DNA from: Phytoseiulus persimilis
Taxonomy: Eukaryota; Arthropoda; Arachnida; Mesostigmata; Phytoseiidae
Direction of reading: 5' to 3'
Assembly (NCBI GenBank): GCA_037576195.1
Contig: CM075103.1
Span: 20,336,001-20,400,000 of the forward strand
Length of the DNA stretch: 64,000 bases
Every line of letters begins with the position of its first letter. Within the stretch, counting starts at the first letter, position 1. Shown here one piece after another: positions 46,601 through 59,600 of this stretch. Under the pieces are notes generated by a model. The model searched no databases, was not told the DNA's origin, and saw only the letters and a list, made by a program, of their open reading frames with translations. The translations under genes were made by a program, and so were the position numbers.

Positions 46601-47500
46601 ACGGTACCATGGTTGAGAGCTGCGAATGCCCCGCGCATCACTCAGCTGTTCCGCGAACGACATCCACAGAACGAGGAACGAGCTGAGAAATTCGACGAAA
46701 ATGTTCGATCGAGCGGCCAGGGAGCTTCTGGAGGAGGATAATGATCCAATATTGCATCTGCTGCCAGCGAGCTGTTATCTGAATCTGGGATGAAGGTTCC
46801 TGATATGATGTTCCCTTGGTCGACTAGGTTTCCAACGACCTGGTGGGTCAGAGCCCACGCTGGCCATCGCGCTCTCTCGCTCGACCGTTGCTCGCCGTGT
46901 TCCGTTCATCCCAACGCTCGAGCTTCCTGCAGAAACTCTCTGTCCGAGCCTCAAGTCAACTCGCAGTGAACACCAATATCTCCAGCGTGTATCTCCTGAG
47001 TGATGGGTTTTGGGGGTTGGGTGCGTCGACCAAGTCCGCGCCGGAAAGCTACTTCGACGGCTTCAGGCATGGGTCCAAGGAGAATCGAAGACAGCTCGCT
47101 ATTTTAAAAGCGTCACTTGGGCAACGCTCCGTCGACGCGGCGGTCGTTCCAGTTTCCTAGTGCTGTCGTTCGACCGAGCTCCCACCCGAACGTTGCCCCA
47201 CGGACGCAAACGAGAAGAAAGATCGCCAGCAGCATGAGTCTATCGAAGTCAATCTGTGAGGAACACCTAATAATGCTGTCTGTTTTGCTTCGCTTGTAGC
47301 ATTCAGCACGCCCGCGGACGCTAGTCGGACACTAGTTTCCATTGAATTGCGACAATCGCGATGTAATTATCATCGCCATTATTATTATGATCGTCATCAC
47401 GATTTTGATTACCCCGATCCTTGGGGAGTATTTCACCGCCTCTCGACTTCCCGCAATCGGAGACTCTGTAGGTCGTTTTCCCCGTGTCGTTGCTCGGACT
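31691..47500. other. Long gene-poor region
   Basis: About 16 kb without a gene I can support. Frames reach about 246 codons but mostly lack ATG starts, overlap rivals on the other strand and match no family. A few minus-strand fragments look membrane-like (near 34100, 38700 and 39960), and one near 36960 has LTERFLATYFVLQQ, faintly like the C-terminal motif of gustatory receptors. A copy of the Hsp70-promoter core AGATGGCGCT lies near 31752-31762, and a short CA repeat at 40931-40948. Confidence 0.4.
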
Positions 47501-48312
47501 CCACTCGGAAGAACTATTCCCGCCAGCCTCAAGTCGCCGTGGGTCCGACTTGTTGTCGTCGGAGCTAGCGCTCCTTGTGCGAAATCGCGTTTGCGCAAGT
47601 TTGCCCTGACGCGGTCCGGCACGACAAGTTGTCCAGGGCAGAGAGAAAAGACGAACGGACAATCAAGCGAGCATCGAGCGATGGAAGCCAGCGGTTGTCT
47701 TTGCCCGTCTTCCGGGGATTGTCTGCCGGCGTACTAGCTCGCAGGCGGTTCTTCCGGGGCGACTGTCTTCGGCGGCACCATACTTGGCCGGTTGGGCGGC
47801 TTGCCGCGCGGCGGCGACGTGAAGTAACTGACCCACTTTCGGCATTGGCCAACAACATCAACAACAACAGAGTAGAACGCGGCAACGAAGACGTCTGCTG
47901 CGGCGGCGACTGCGCGGTCAGAGCAAGCAGCAGTGTCTGCTCAACGGCCAACCGCGGAGTTCTTCTGTTCTGATGCAGGTGCTCCACGCCCCCAACGTGC
48001 TCGCTCGCTCGAGCGTTCAAGAAAGCTCTACGGTCACATTCCATAACAGCAAGAAGCCAATCAGGACATTTTGATTTGAAGCGGGTCGGGCGTGAAGGCT
48101 TCGCTTTTCGGGAGAGCAAAGCACTTTGGCGCAGAGACCGGGCTCGATGTTGGGGCTCACACCAACTCCGCGGCACAGACGAGCATTCCGTCCGAGAGCC
48201 AAGAGAGGGCTCGACAGGAGCCCGAACTGGATGTGGGTCCACTCAAAGCAATCACAGGAATCGTTAAGTGAACATACTGCTTTACAAAAGTTCATATTCT
48301 CCTTCTTTGCAG
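47501..48312 (+). other. CpG-rich region upstream of the elongase, probable promoter and 5' leader
   Basis: This GC- and CpG-rich stretch precedes the first coding exon of the ELOVL gene, which starts right after an acceptor (TTCTCCTTCTTTGCAG, ending at 48312). At least one non-coding 5' exon must therefore lie upstream, probably here, but its donor is not clear. Open frames of 132 codons (plus) and 225 codons (minus) run through it, which GC richness alone can explain. Confidence 0.4.
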
Positions 48313-48315
48313 AAT

Positions 48316-51300
48316 ATGGCCTCTCTCGAGATGGATTTGGGCCAGGGCTGGCTCCCCGAGAAAGATGCCCGCGTGGACGGCTGGCTCATGCTCGGGAACC
48401 CAGCTCCGATCGTCTCGATCCTCGCTTTCTATGTCTACGTAGTCAAGGTGAGTCTGGTTCCGGGAGTTTTCCGATACCCGATTTATCTTGTGCACTGCTG
48501 CAGTTCCAATAACGAAAATTCTCTGGGGACTCCGAAGGTGGTTGGCCCTGCAATGATGAGTCACGCCAAGGCATACGAACTCCGACCCATACTCCTTTTC
48601 TACAACGCGGCTATGGTGATCGCAAATTTCTCGATCTCAACCTACGTCATCTATCACGCTTTCTGGACAGGTGAGCCCCGTCTTCGTTTCGGCCACAAGC
48701 TGTGTGCGTATGTGTGTTCATGGCCACAGGTCCGGGATTCGGTGAATTCCTCCGAAATGGGAGCAAAAAACCGAGCTGAGTGTCAGGTCATAGCCAGGGA
48801 GTCAGGTTTATCGAGGGGTTGTGCCACCGACTGGCTCGTGCGGCGCTTCGACGGTCGTGAAACGCGTGGGGATTCTTCTGATGGAAGTTGTGTCGAAAGT
48901 TCTGTTCCGTGTAGCCCTTTTTCCGTCTTTCCCCGGTTGTTGTTTTCTAGTTGTAGTTCTTCGGCCGCGATAATTTCTCTCCATTCAGCCCGGTGCGCAT
49001 CTGCACCCATTTCGCTCCGATGCGCGTGAGGCGTGCTCGGCGAGGGAAGCGCGACGCCGGAATGACGTCGATTCCTCCGCGTCTGAGTAATGATATTAAC
49101 AGCGCTAAACGGCTCTCCACAATCTATGCGAGAGCCGGGTTTTCTGGAGTCACCACTATGAGATGATTCCCACATGGTTGCATTGGATGACTTCACTCAG
49201 TCGGTCGCCAATCACGGAAACGAGTTTATGGTGTCGGAAATTTTTGCCGTTTGCGTCATGACGAAAGTTACTTCGACGGGTCGCTATCGACTCGATATCG
49301 CGGAATTCTCCCTTTGTTGGACAACATCTATCGTCGGCTTCATGACTCGATTCTCCTTCATTGAATTTCGTCATTCCACTCCCACAATAAAATCTGAATT
49401 TCCCGACTCCAGGCCACTATGCCATGTGGTTCACTGAACCAGACCTTGGGGACCATCCCACCACGCTGCTCCTGTTGAACGTGTCCTGGTACTACCTCGT
49501 CCTGCGCTTGACGGAATGCATCGAAACCGTTCTCTTCGTGCTGAGGAAGAAATTCGTTCAGGTAAGGGCGTAGACTGTGTTTTTCCAGAGAAGAGTTTCC
49601 CAATCTATCGAGAGGAACTCTCATTGATTGAATAATCGATTCGGTGCTCGTCCCAGGTGTCCACTCTCCACGTGTTCCATCACGTTTCGGTCACCTTCTC
49701 GGTTTACTTCTACATCACCTACGGAGGTTTCGCTCTCGCGTGCTTCGAGCTCACCTTCAACGCCCTCATCCACGTCGTGATGTATGGCTACTACTTCCTA
49801 TCGGCCTGCGGGCCTTCGATCCAGAAGCCCATCTCGAAGTGGAAGAAATACCTTACCACTCTGCAGCTCGTCCAGTTTGTGATCATGATCGTGCGCAACA
49901 TCATGCTCGTTTTCTGGCTAAACAACAGGTATGTCCATGGCTCTGTTCTTGTGTTGGTTAGAAATCTTATTTCCTCACCTCAGCGGCGCGTGGATTTTCG
50001 ACCGAAAATCAGAAAAAGTTTTGCGAATTCCACCGACGTTCCGTTCACGCGGTCAACCGCCGGGTTCCGGATCTGGGTTCTTTCGCGGTTTCGGGGCTGA
50101 AATCTGGTTCACGCGATTTTTGAGATGAGCCAAAGTGTCTGAGAAAGCGCGAGTTTTCCCTCGGCTTGACTTAAAACAGCTCGTCGGATCTCTGCTTCTC
50201 AAAACGGTGGCGCATCCGATTCGTTCGCAAACCTTGAGCTCCCTGATTTGTAACGGCTTTGCCAAAAGCCGGCTCCGGATTCCCCCGTCTCCGCTCGATG
50301 CTAAGTCGCTCCTATAGATAACGCGGCGTCCCTGAGTTATTCCTTTCGTTCTCAAAAACGAATCGCGACGTTATCTTGGAGCTAGAATCGTTCGAACATG
50401 AACGGAAGAAGAGAAGTGCGATGGGGAACTGAGAAATCATTGGCGGTCTCTATCTTGGAAGTTCAGCACCAGCGCCTTGTTCTGGAACAAGATGAGCACA
50501 ATGCAAATTTGCGAATGATTCAATGGTGCCGAAGTCAGGAATGTTCGCAGTGAACGGCGATTCGACAGAGATGTGATTTGAATGCCTTCGCTCAAGAGGG
50601 AACGTTTCCTTTTGCACCGGGAGTTGTCAGTCTGGGCTTTACAGAAGTCCTGGAATGAGCGCCGCGAATTCTGAACGCTTGCGAGTCGCTCGACCGAGCT
50701 GCATCTCTGGACTCGGGGCAGCGATCAGCGCTAAGAAAAAGCAGATCTGTTCTTTGAAAAAGAATATAATTTCACGGAGTTCTCAAGGCTGTGGAGTTCG
50801 GCCAAGAATTAAAAACATCCTGATCGCTCATCCGGTGCTTGTTTGCGAAAGTTGTTGTCGCTCACAAAACTCGGTTTTTCAACACTCGGCTGCCCGCGGA
50901 ACCGAAATTTCCCGGAAGCTGCCCAAGTTCGCAGCTGACTCTTGAGTTGAACTGTCCTCGGGTAAGATTCATGTGTATCCCTCCCCGCCGCGCTGTCGTC
51001 GAGCCATTTCCTCAAGTTGGATGTCGAGATCTAAACCTTGGAACTATTCTTCGGATTGTCGGTTTTCGGAAGACCAGACAAGGAGGAGAACTTCTAAGAT
51101 CATAGGCGTTCTTCCGAATGGAGAACGGGTCGAATATCATCTGGCAGGAGCATCTCCTTTCACGAGAAGCTGCCGGAGCGACCCCTCCAGAAGATCTGTT
51201 CTCATCACGAATCCAACGAAAAAAAGAAACGGCAACCGAGCTGTATCGCTGCGATCAAGAGAGCGTTTAATGCCAACAACATCGCTATCATTGAGACGCG

Positions 51301-51823
51301 GATTTTTTCCCCTATCCAACGACCTCCAAGGCCACAGAGCTTGGCCGGAACCATGAAAGCCCGATTCTGCTCCGAATGGGATGCTTTTACTTAGAGCAAA
51401 ACAATCGGTGCGAATCCCGTGAATTGTTAGATTCCAAAGGACAGCTCAGAGTCGAATTGGGTTTCCAACCGAGTACACCGCCTATTTCACGTGGAAAATC
51501 AAGAGGAGAAGAACCTCGATATGGAGAGTCCGTAGAGACTCCCAAGAAACTAAGAAAAATATTCAAGAACAGTTTCGAGTACAATTCAGCAACATCTCCT
51601 CCGGCCGAGCACTTTAACTTGGAGTCTCGGCAGAACCTAATGCCTCCAATCGTTCCCCAGGTATTCCGCGCTGCCCGCGTTCATGCTGTTCCAATGCTTC
51701 GTGTTCTTCCTCCAATTCTTCCACTTCTACATCGAGAAATACAATAAGAAGAAAGCCGCTGCAAAGGCCGCTGCGGAAGCCGCCCTCAACAACAACCAGG
51801 AAATTGACAAAAAAGATCATTAG
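48316..51823 (+). CDS. ELOVL-family very-long-chain fatty acid elongase, five coding exons
   Basis: Condensing enzyme of microsomal fatty-acid elongation: it joins malonyl-CoA to a long acyl-CoA in the ER membrane. Coding exons: 48316-48447, 49413-49561, 49657-49928 and 51661-51823, with exon 2 at 48538-48670 between the first two; all have GT-AG borders and the phases agree, giving 282 residues. Signatures: LTECIETVLFVLRKK (variant of ELLDTVFFVLRKK), the catalytic histidine box HVFHH, NALIHVVMYGYYFLSA and TTLQLVQF, with several hydrophobic spans. The C-terminus IDKKDH is a KKXX retrieval signal for ER membrane proteins. The acceptor before exon 2 has a poor pyrimidine tract, but the only better one would give a stop at once. 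The substrate is unknown; likely arthropod ELOVL1/7-like. The poly(A) signal is at 52560. Confidence 0.95.
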
Positions 51824-52559
51824 TGGGCCAGTGGCTAGTGTAACTAGTCTTAGTTCGAGCGATGCTTCTTGAATAGGTAGGATATTCGCAGGAGAATACG
51901 AAAGCGTTGAGCTGACTTCAATTGGCCTGTAAATACGATCAAACGTTGCCGTTACCACACGTGGCAACCGACCGGCTCGAAACCGTGTCTTTCGAAGATA
52001 CCTCGTACTAAGACCGATGAGAAGACGCCGTTCGGTTGCGCTGCGGAACGCCGATTTATGTTCATGTTGTTTGTCCAGCTCTCTGTCGCTAGCTCAGCGT
52101 CACATTCGCCTTCCCGACGGGATCCCGGAGCGTTCTCCTCGATGAAGCTTTGAGTTTCTGATGGGGTTCAGGGGTTGTCCCGCATGGCGGGACCCAGCTC
52201 AAAGCTTTGGGGCGAGAACGGCGACTCTGAGTGAGTTAGTGACAGTGATGCCCGTGTTTTCTTTGGAGGAATCGGGGTTTTTCTAAGTGTTTTGATCCGT
52301 TCAAAATTTAAGGCCCCACGAAGGGGTCGAAGCAGCTCAAGGTGGGAATGTTTGTACATAGGCTTAACAGAACGGACGAGCGGGACCGCTATAGATACGA
52401 AGTAGAGGAGAGAGCGGAGTAGGGAACGAACAACTACAGGCAACGATGCAATACTGGCGCGGAGACTGTAAATAGCCGCTCAAAGTATCAACTGAAATCT
52501 AACTGCTGATTGAATATTCGCGACTCTCTCAGTGGCGCGAGCGTCAGATGGATCGATTT
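51824..52559 (+). other. Probable 3' UTR of the elongase gene
   Basis: No coding frame continues beyond the stop, and the first AATAAA is at 52560, so about 740 bp is likely transcribed as 3' UTR. Confidence 0.5.
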
Positions 52560-52565
52560 AATAAA
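52560..52565 (+). promoter_or_regulatory. Poly(A) signal of the elongase gene
   Basis: AATAAA in AT-rich sequence, the first consensus signal after the stop codon at 51823. Confidence 0.55.
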
Positions 52566-55500
52566 TGTTTAAATTAATCTGTTACAACAGCTGCCTTATC
52601 GTTGGGCGTAGCGGCGGGCTCTATGAGGCCCCTCTTACGTCGCATTCTGAGTGATATTGATGAGTCTGAGAAAGAATTCGAACACAGACAATGGACTCAA
52701 AAGATTGAGCTTGCGAGAAAAATGAGTTCCAGCTGCGGTCATTCCTCGCGAACTCGGAGAAATTAACTTGAGTCCGAACTCGGATCGCTCAATTTCGAAA
52801 ACGACTTCCAAGCTATCGAGTCAGGAGACGAGTTTAACTTTTAGTTCGCGTCCTAGTTTATTTTCATATAACCTTGATAGCGACGTATTTCAAGGGAATT
52901 CGTCATGTTCTTAGAGCTGCCATTCAACTAGATTCGAAGTTGTCATGCGCTTCCACTCTCCGTCGAAATTCATACGGGGCTGTCAGAATTCCCATGAGCC
53001 GACTTCATGTTCCTGGAGTAGCTGGGTCTATGCCTTCGGAGGAATAATCAGGAGCGGAACTTTGAACCAATTTGAAGTTATCCGATCTGACCGAGTTTTG
53101 GAGCGCAACAATGTGGGGTAGAAGAAATTTCGTCGGTGGCTCGACGGCAGCGTGAGGGATCGGCCGAGCTACGGAGAGTAGCGAGAAAGAGAGCGAGAGA
53201 TAGAGAGTAATTCGGAGCCGATTGGAGTCGAATCTAGGATCAGGTCTAGAACGAGGGCTAGCTGGAGAGAATTTCGACGCGTTGGAACCGCACATAGACT
53301 TCCATCAAACATCCCAATGATCATTCTTAAGGTGGTGATTACAGTTCCCACTCCCAGCATCATGTTCATCATCATTATTGTTATCATCGCCATCCTTCAA
53401 TCAGTATCAGTATCATGATATTCGCCAAACAGTTCCAAGCAACATCTTCAGGGATTCACGATTCCAAGTCTGCGGCCACGAGAAGAAGCTCCTTCAGTCT
53501 CATCAAGTTGATCATTCTGAGAGGATCTTGTGCTCGGAGGGAGCTTGAGTTCATTCTTCGCGATTATTTCAATATATTTGAGCGCCGCTCGGAATCAGTG
53601 AACCCACGACAAAGAATATCCGTTATTTTGAGCTCCGGAGACCCCACCAGATGTTGACAGAGTCTAGGTGGACCTCATCCCAAAACCGAAGAAAATCGAA
53701 AACCAAGTTAATCCGTCATACTGTTCATATCAGAGAGCTGATGCCCGTTATGAGAGGGTTCCCAGAAATCGACCTCGGCCTCCAGGAGGAGGTTTGTGTC
53801 TTCATTAGCTCAATCCTTTCCGACTCTGATCGATTCATATTCTCCCTCGCACGGGTTTCCGAGACGCAGAGACCAAGATATTTTTTTTTGAGAAACATAA
53901 CTGGTTATGCCGACTTATAAAATGAGCAGCGTGCGTATTCACTTGAAGATATTCCCGATAGAAGCTCATTCGAGTCATGGTTTCCGAGTTGAGAATCTCA
54001 TGTTCGTCACTTTGCACCAGGAATGCCAGCCGGCACAAAGAGAACCCGGTTTTTCGCGGCTTGCCTCGAAGACGAGACATTGCTCGATTTTTGGCACGAA
54101 TTTCATTTGCATCTCGCATCGTTGTGACGAACTAGTTTGAGCTGATAATGTTAGTGAACGTCTGTTTCGGCAGAGTTGGATAAATCAGCTGGGATGAGGC
54201 GTTGGAACGAGTCAATCACTCGAGTCGCACAGGAGCTTCGCAATACGAAGTCATTGAAGCCATTAATTGATTCTTGATGCCTCTCATAATTCGGTAGTTC
54301 GAGTTTACGCCATCAAATATGTCTAGGGATATGTTCTACGATATCTACGTACTTATGGTATGCTTTCTGGCATGTGATAAACTATGCTTCAGCCTGATTA
54401 TGGTCGACATAGCATGGGTGGTCCTATTCGTCTAGGCTGTCGCGGCGACCGTTCGTCGGCAGAACCGATCGGAGAGAAACTATCGGGAATGCGATGATCA
54501 AAATCGACAACATATCGTTTCAAGAGCGATTTCGCTTCCGAATTTCCCGAACGAGCTCGCATGGCAGCACAAAGGGAAACGTATGAGTTGCTGTATGAAG
54601 ATCCTGAGCCGGAAAGCAATACCGGTATTTTAGCAGCCGTTGACGAGGGTGAGCGCTGTCAGAGCAATGGAATAACGTCGATCTCGAACCGAAAAATTGA
54701 TTCTTTCTGATTAACTGTTCGAAGGACAGTACGTGAGAACCGGGTGGACTGGCCGAGGTTTCGATCGATCACAGAGTCGGTATGATCGGGAGAAGGAATG
54801 GAGACGTGCTCCCAGACTACGGAGATCCTCGTCATTTTTCCCAATTCGGGAAGCGCTCTGCTCAAGATGAGAATCCGAAAGAATCGTCACTGAAGGGATC
54901 TCATGGTGACGCGGGTGATGCAGCCTCACCGTCGTCTAGGAGGGACTCATGGCACTTCGCATCCCGATTCTCTTTACGCTCGGTAGCAACTCAGTCTCGT
55001 GGGATTTTGCTTTTCTCGGTCTGCGACGCGTCTACTCGACTACTTTCTGCCGTAGTACATGACTTCGGTTATCGCTATAAACTTCATCATAACTGTTGGT
55101 GCTCATCGTGGGAGTTATTGTTATCAATATGGCTTCAAGATCTAAACTAACATTCAGCTCTCGTCCAAGCGTCGAGCATCGATTGTCCTCGATGCTGAAG
55201 GACAGAGGCGGAGGAGGTCTTCGTGGAAAAACGTTGTCGTGCCAACCGCTAGAAATCACATGTACAGCCAAGCTCGAAGAGAAGAGAACAACAATTCGAA
55301 GGAAAGTCAACATATAGATCAGTTAGTGGCAGGTTGTAAATCGTGAACGTCCGGAACGGGGGTCGGACTTACGGTGCTGGAAGAAATCGTCGTAGGTGCT
55401 GTCGCAAGAGATCTTTACATTCTGCAGTATACTTTTTTTTTAGAACAGGTTCGTACGTGGGAAACGTTTATGAGGAGAGCGGGCACGCTCTCTGAGCTCT

Positions 55501-56665
55501 CGAAAGCAGTCAACGCAGCTTGTTGGTATGGCTTGAGCTCGGAATCAAAGTGCTTCTGGTAGCTCGACCATCGCCGTCAATAATTATTCGATATCACTGA
55601 GTGCTTACTTACATCCGAGTATCGCGCTCGTTCCAGGCATAATTCAACTTGGACGTTTTCGGGTTGAGTCAGAAGTTTCGCGGAAGAGGGGCAATGGAAA
55701 TGTTCTCAAAGACTTTACAGAGATTGTTCGGTATCCCAAATGGATATGGTTATATCCGGTTAGTTTGTCTATCGTTTTCGTTCAAAGTTCGGCTGTCGCC
55801 GGTTATTCATTTCATGTTTTCCGTGGATATCACACGGCGGAACTTCTTATCGCTTTAGCTGCCTCGAAGTTTCTTGACAAAGAGTCTGAGAATCCTAGCA
55901 TTATCAAAGATGGACGATTTGATCATCGTCATCAGCATCATCATCATCAATCGGACCCTTTGGCATCCGAGATCAGAACCATTCCTCTGGAACGGCGAGA
56001 GGGAAGCGCTCAGACAGGATGTCTGATGCCCTCCTGGGCCGAGTGTAGTTTTCTGGCGATCGGGGCTAATCATCAGTTTGCTTCCCTTGCGTTTCATCAT
56101 TGTTCCTTTTGGATGGAATGCCTGTCCAGTCGAATGCCGGTTCAGTGTCATTTGTTCATTGGTGCTTCGATTCGTTTCCACAGCTCGCTAAGAACTCGTT
56201 CAGTCAGACTCGATTCATTCATCCTGGGACGTAAGCGGTTCTCCTCGGAGCTTCGTGTTTATGTGATCCTTTGCGGTCTGGGACCCTGCAGACAATCATT
56301 TCCGTTGCTGGTTCAGTTGGTTGCCGACGACCGTTGGTGAGACTCGTCTCGATTCGTTCAGTTCAGGTGTTCGTTCCTTGCGTTGATGATGGAATGTTGC
56401 TGTGGGGGTGGTGGTGGCGTTTATGTAGGTGGTTGTACAACGTTTCAGTACAACGTTCATAGGTATCTCTGCTGCTTATTGTATCCGGCGTTGTTGCGAT
56501 ATTTGTTGCGAGGTTTCCTTTTCAAGTCGTCGTGCTCCTTAAAGTGCTGCGATATTTACGTAGAAATTGTTCAAAATAGTGAGTACGGATCTGTTAAGTT
56601 GGGCTTTGATAGTTTGCGTGACAGTGGGATGGCAGTCCCGCGCCATCCTACACGGTAGATTCTAG
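52566..56665. other. Region between convergent elongase and CUB gene
   Basis: No gene recognised. The part nearest 56665 is T-rich on the plus strand and is probably 3' UTR of the minus-strand CUB gene. Simple repeats of ATC/ATG units occur near 53360-53420 and 55920-55950. The poly(A) site of the CUB gene is not clear. Confidence 0.45.
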
Positions 56666-59600
56666 TCACACGTCGTCCATACAATTGATACTATAGTGAA
56701 TGTTGGGAGCCGCTGGGTGAGGCGACGAGTCGTCCTCTTCTGCAGGGGGAAACATCAGGCGCGTTCTCCCGCGCCACGAACGCTTACTCGTGCAGCCTGC
56801 ACAAATCATAACCAACGTGCAGGCGGCGACGAAAAACGACGCTGCTATCGTGACGATGAACAAGTTCACCCCGGAGCTTCGCATACCTGAATCAGAAAGA
56901 GAGTTCGGTCAGAGCTGTGCGGAGGTAACGAATAGAACGGGCGGAGTGGAACAATGATGTAGGGCAGGGATCTCGCGGGGGATTGGCGGCACTCACAGTT
57001 GACTTCGTCGCTGTCGTCCCCAGGTCCGCAATTCGCCACGCCGTTACAAACCAATTTCGCAGAAATGCAACGCGAGCTCGCAACGCAACGAACTCCACCC
57101 GCGAAAGGTCTTGGGTTTCCGATGGCGCTGGATGTTTGTTTCAAAGCAGAGCAGTGCTCGTCGTCTTCTCTGATCTGGAATATTCCACGAGGCTTCAATG
57201 TCGAGCTCTCCTTCCTCAACCCCGACTGGGGGCCGAGGCCGGGTTTTTCCCTCGCATCCTCCTATCCGCATCCGTTTCTCTAAAAACACACTGGAGACTC
57301 ACCTCAGTCCAGACGGCTTTGAAACCTTTATTCCCAACAGCTTTGGCTGCTGTCATGAATTGAACCTGTGGATTCGTTGAAAATCTATGTCAGGTTCTTG
57401 TCCAAAAGTCCGGGGACAATTCATCCAGCATGAATCGAATCGTTCATGCCGAATGAACGAGAGGGTACCGGGACGATATGAGCAGTACCTCGTTATGACT
57501 TGATTCTTAAATTGAATCGATTGAATCGAATCGATCGATTCGACTGGAACGATACTGGGACACTAGGCGAACCGGTCCGGAGACACGGATAACGGGAACA
57601 GAACGTGGAAGCGAGGAAACTCGGCTCGAGGTAGGCACTGTTTGGACAAACCTTGAGAGTGTTCCCCGTCGACAAAATCTCTCTCGTTTCGTTGGTCAGA
57701 GTTTCCCCGCAGAGTTCGACAGGGGGACCAACTCCATTCGGATCAGGCCAAACTCGTACAACTGCAGATGGGCACCCCCTGGAAGAGTCGAGGAGCACAT
57801 TTCAGAAGGGTTCCCCCTGAACGACCATCCTCGATTCATCGGCCACACTCCTCGTTGAGCACAACGGAGCGGATCAAGCCATTCCCAGGGGATCGATTCA
57901 TTCGGAAACAGGTTGCTCTCGAGATCCGAGTTGGGTAGGACCTAGCTTGTACTGAGGAAGGGATTTTTTCCGCTCGGAGCGCAACAACGACGGTGTTTGA
58001 ACACTGCACCCCCTCGCCCTGGGTCGGAGAGATGAAGCCCCGCGTTGTGCAACACCGCCCCGAGGCATAAAAGTCAACTACACAGACTCCCGACCAGCTT
58101 TCAGATCTACAGATATTCGCTGTGGAAAGTCGTTCGAAACTCACCGATCGGTCGGTTCGCCCTCTACATGGAACATAGTGAAGTAGAAGTGTATTCGGCG
58201 CTTGGGTTTTACCGTAATCCACCAGTTGCAGAGTTGACGATCGTTCTTATAGTTCTCTGGATATCCCGGGGACGTGAGGATTCCCCCTTCGTATCCAGTG
58301 ACGTTCAATCCACAGTCGCCATATCGGGTAACGTTCTGGAAAGTTGGTTCAAGGTTGTTCGACAGGCGCTTCTTGGACCAACGATTCGTGTTGGAACGAC
58401 CGAAAATCGGGAACAGCGTCTCACCTTCAGGAAATAGTAGTTAGCGCTGAAGCCTCCGGCGACGCCCTGGTCGTCGGTGTGGAGAACGACCCGCACAGTG
58501 TGGTAGCCGAGATCTGTGACAATCGGGCCCGGAGCAGCGCTCGAACAATACCTGCCGTATTTCTTCTCTTGGCCTTTCTCATTCTGTTCGTAGATCTCCA
58601 ACCAATCTTCCTCGCACCCGTCACTGCAAAAACGGACTCCTTTGACCTTCGCCGTCTCGACCTTCAGCAGTTTTCCGGTGGCGCTCCCCAGCTGCTAACA
58701 ACCCGAAGCCTCCTTCCCGACTCATAACTCGCTGTCCATGATATCGCCTCCGATCCAGCGGAGAACCTCCGGGAGCAGAGCACATTCGTCGTACCACAGG
58801 TTCGAACCCTTCGATTTTCGGGGACAAAGCGCTTCCGGAGAGCCCGGGTGTTGAGCAAACCTCAGACCAAAACTCGGTTCCCTCTTGATTCTGACTGAGT
58901 CGCAAACTCGGGATCCTCAACTCTTTGAATGTCGAGATGGTAGGAGGTTCGCGCTCGTCGTCCTGTCGGAGTTATTGCGCAGGGCTTCTCTCCCGAGGAG
59001 GGGCCGCGGAACGATCGACATGACAATGATGCGGTGTTGGAGAGTGCACCATGAATCATTGACGAGAACACTCAATCGGAACCCGTTCCCGCTGAAAGAG
59101 CTTTCATGAGTTTCGGCAGCAGCGAATCGTTGTCGGTTTCCACGTCGTGTCGCCACCACCGCTTGGTTGTAGTTGATGCCGAATCGTTTCTGTTTTGCGA
59201 AAATGTACTTTGGCCGACCGTTCCGGAAAAAACGTGCTGTACAGCACCTCAGATGAGTGCTTTTCCAAGGCATTCCCGGTGGGGTAAACGTGGGAACCAA
59301 CCCAATCGTTTCACGAGCTCTTTTCGGTGCAGTTGATTTGAGTCTCCTTCATCAGTGACCACGCAGATGTAATAAACAATGACACTTTCCAACTTCCTGC
59401 TCCATCCGGCACTGTTTGCTCCGTTTCAGCAGATCCGTCCGTGTTCCATCGAGACTCAAGCCCGTCGCAAAACGAAAAAAAAAGGATGAGAATAGGGATC
59501 GAGCAAAATGATATTTTCACGACAGGGCAGTCCGCAAACGGTTCGACGACCTGACGCCGGATCAGACCTGAACTCGGTCGACGAGCGCCGCAACTCCCTG

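Noticed and set aside
47565-48242. 225-codon minus-strand frame upstream of the elongase
   Set aside because: Low-complexity, arginine- and serine-rich translation in CpG-rich DNA with a rival frame on the plus strand; probably the elongase promoter and leader.
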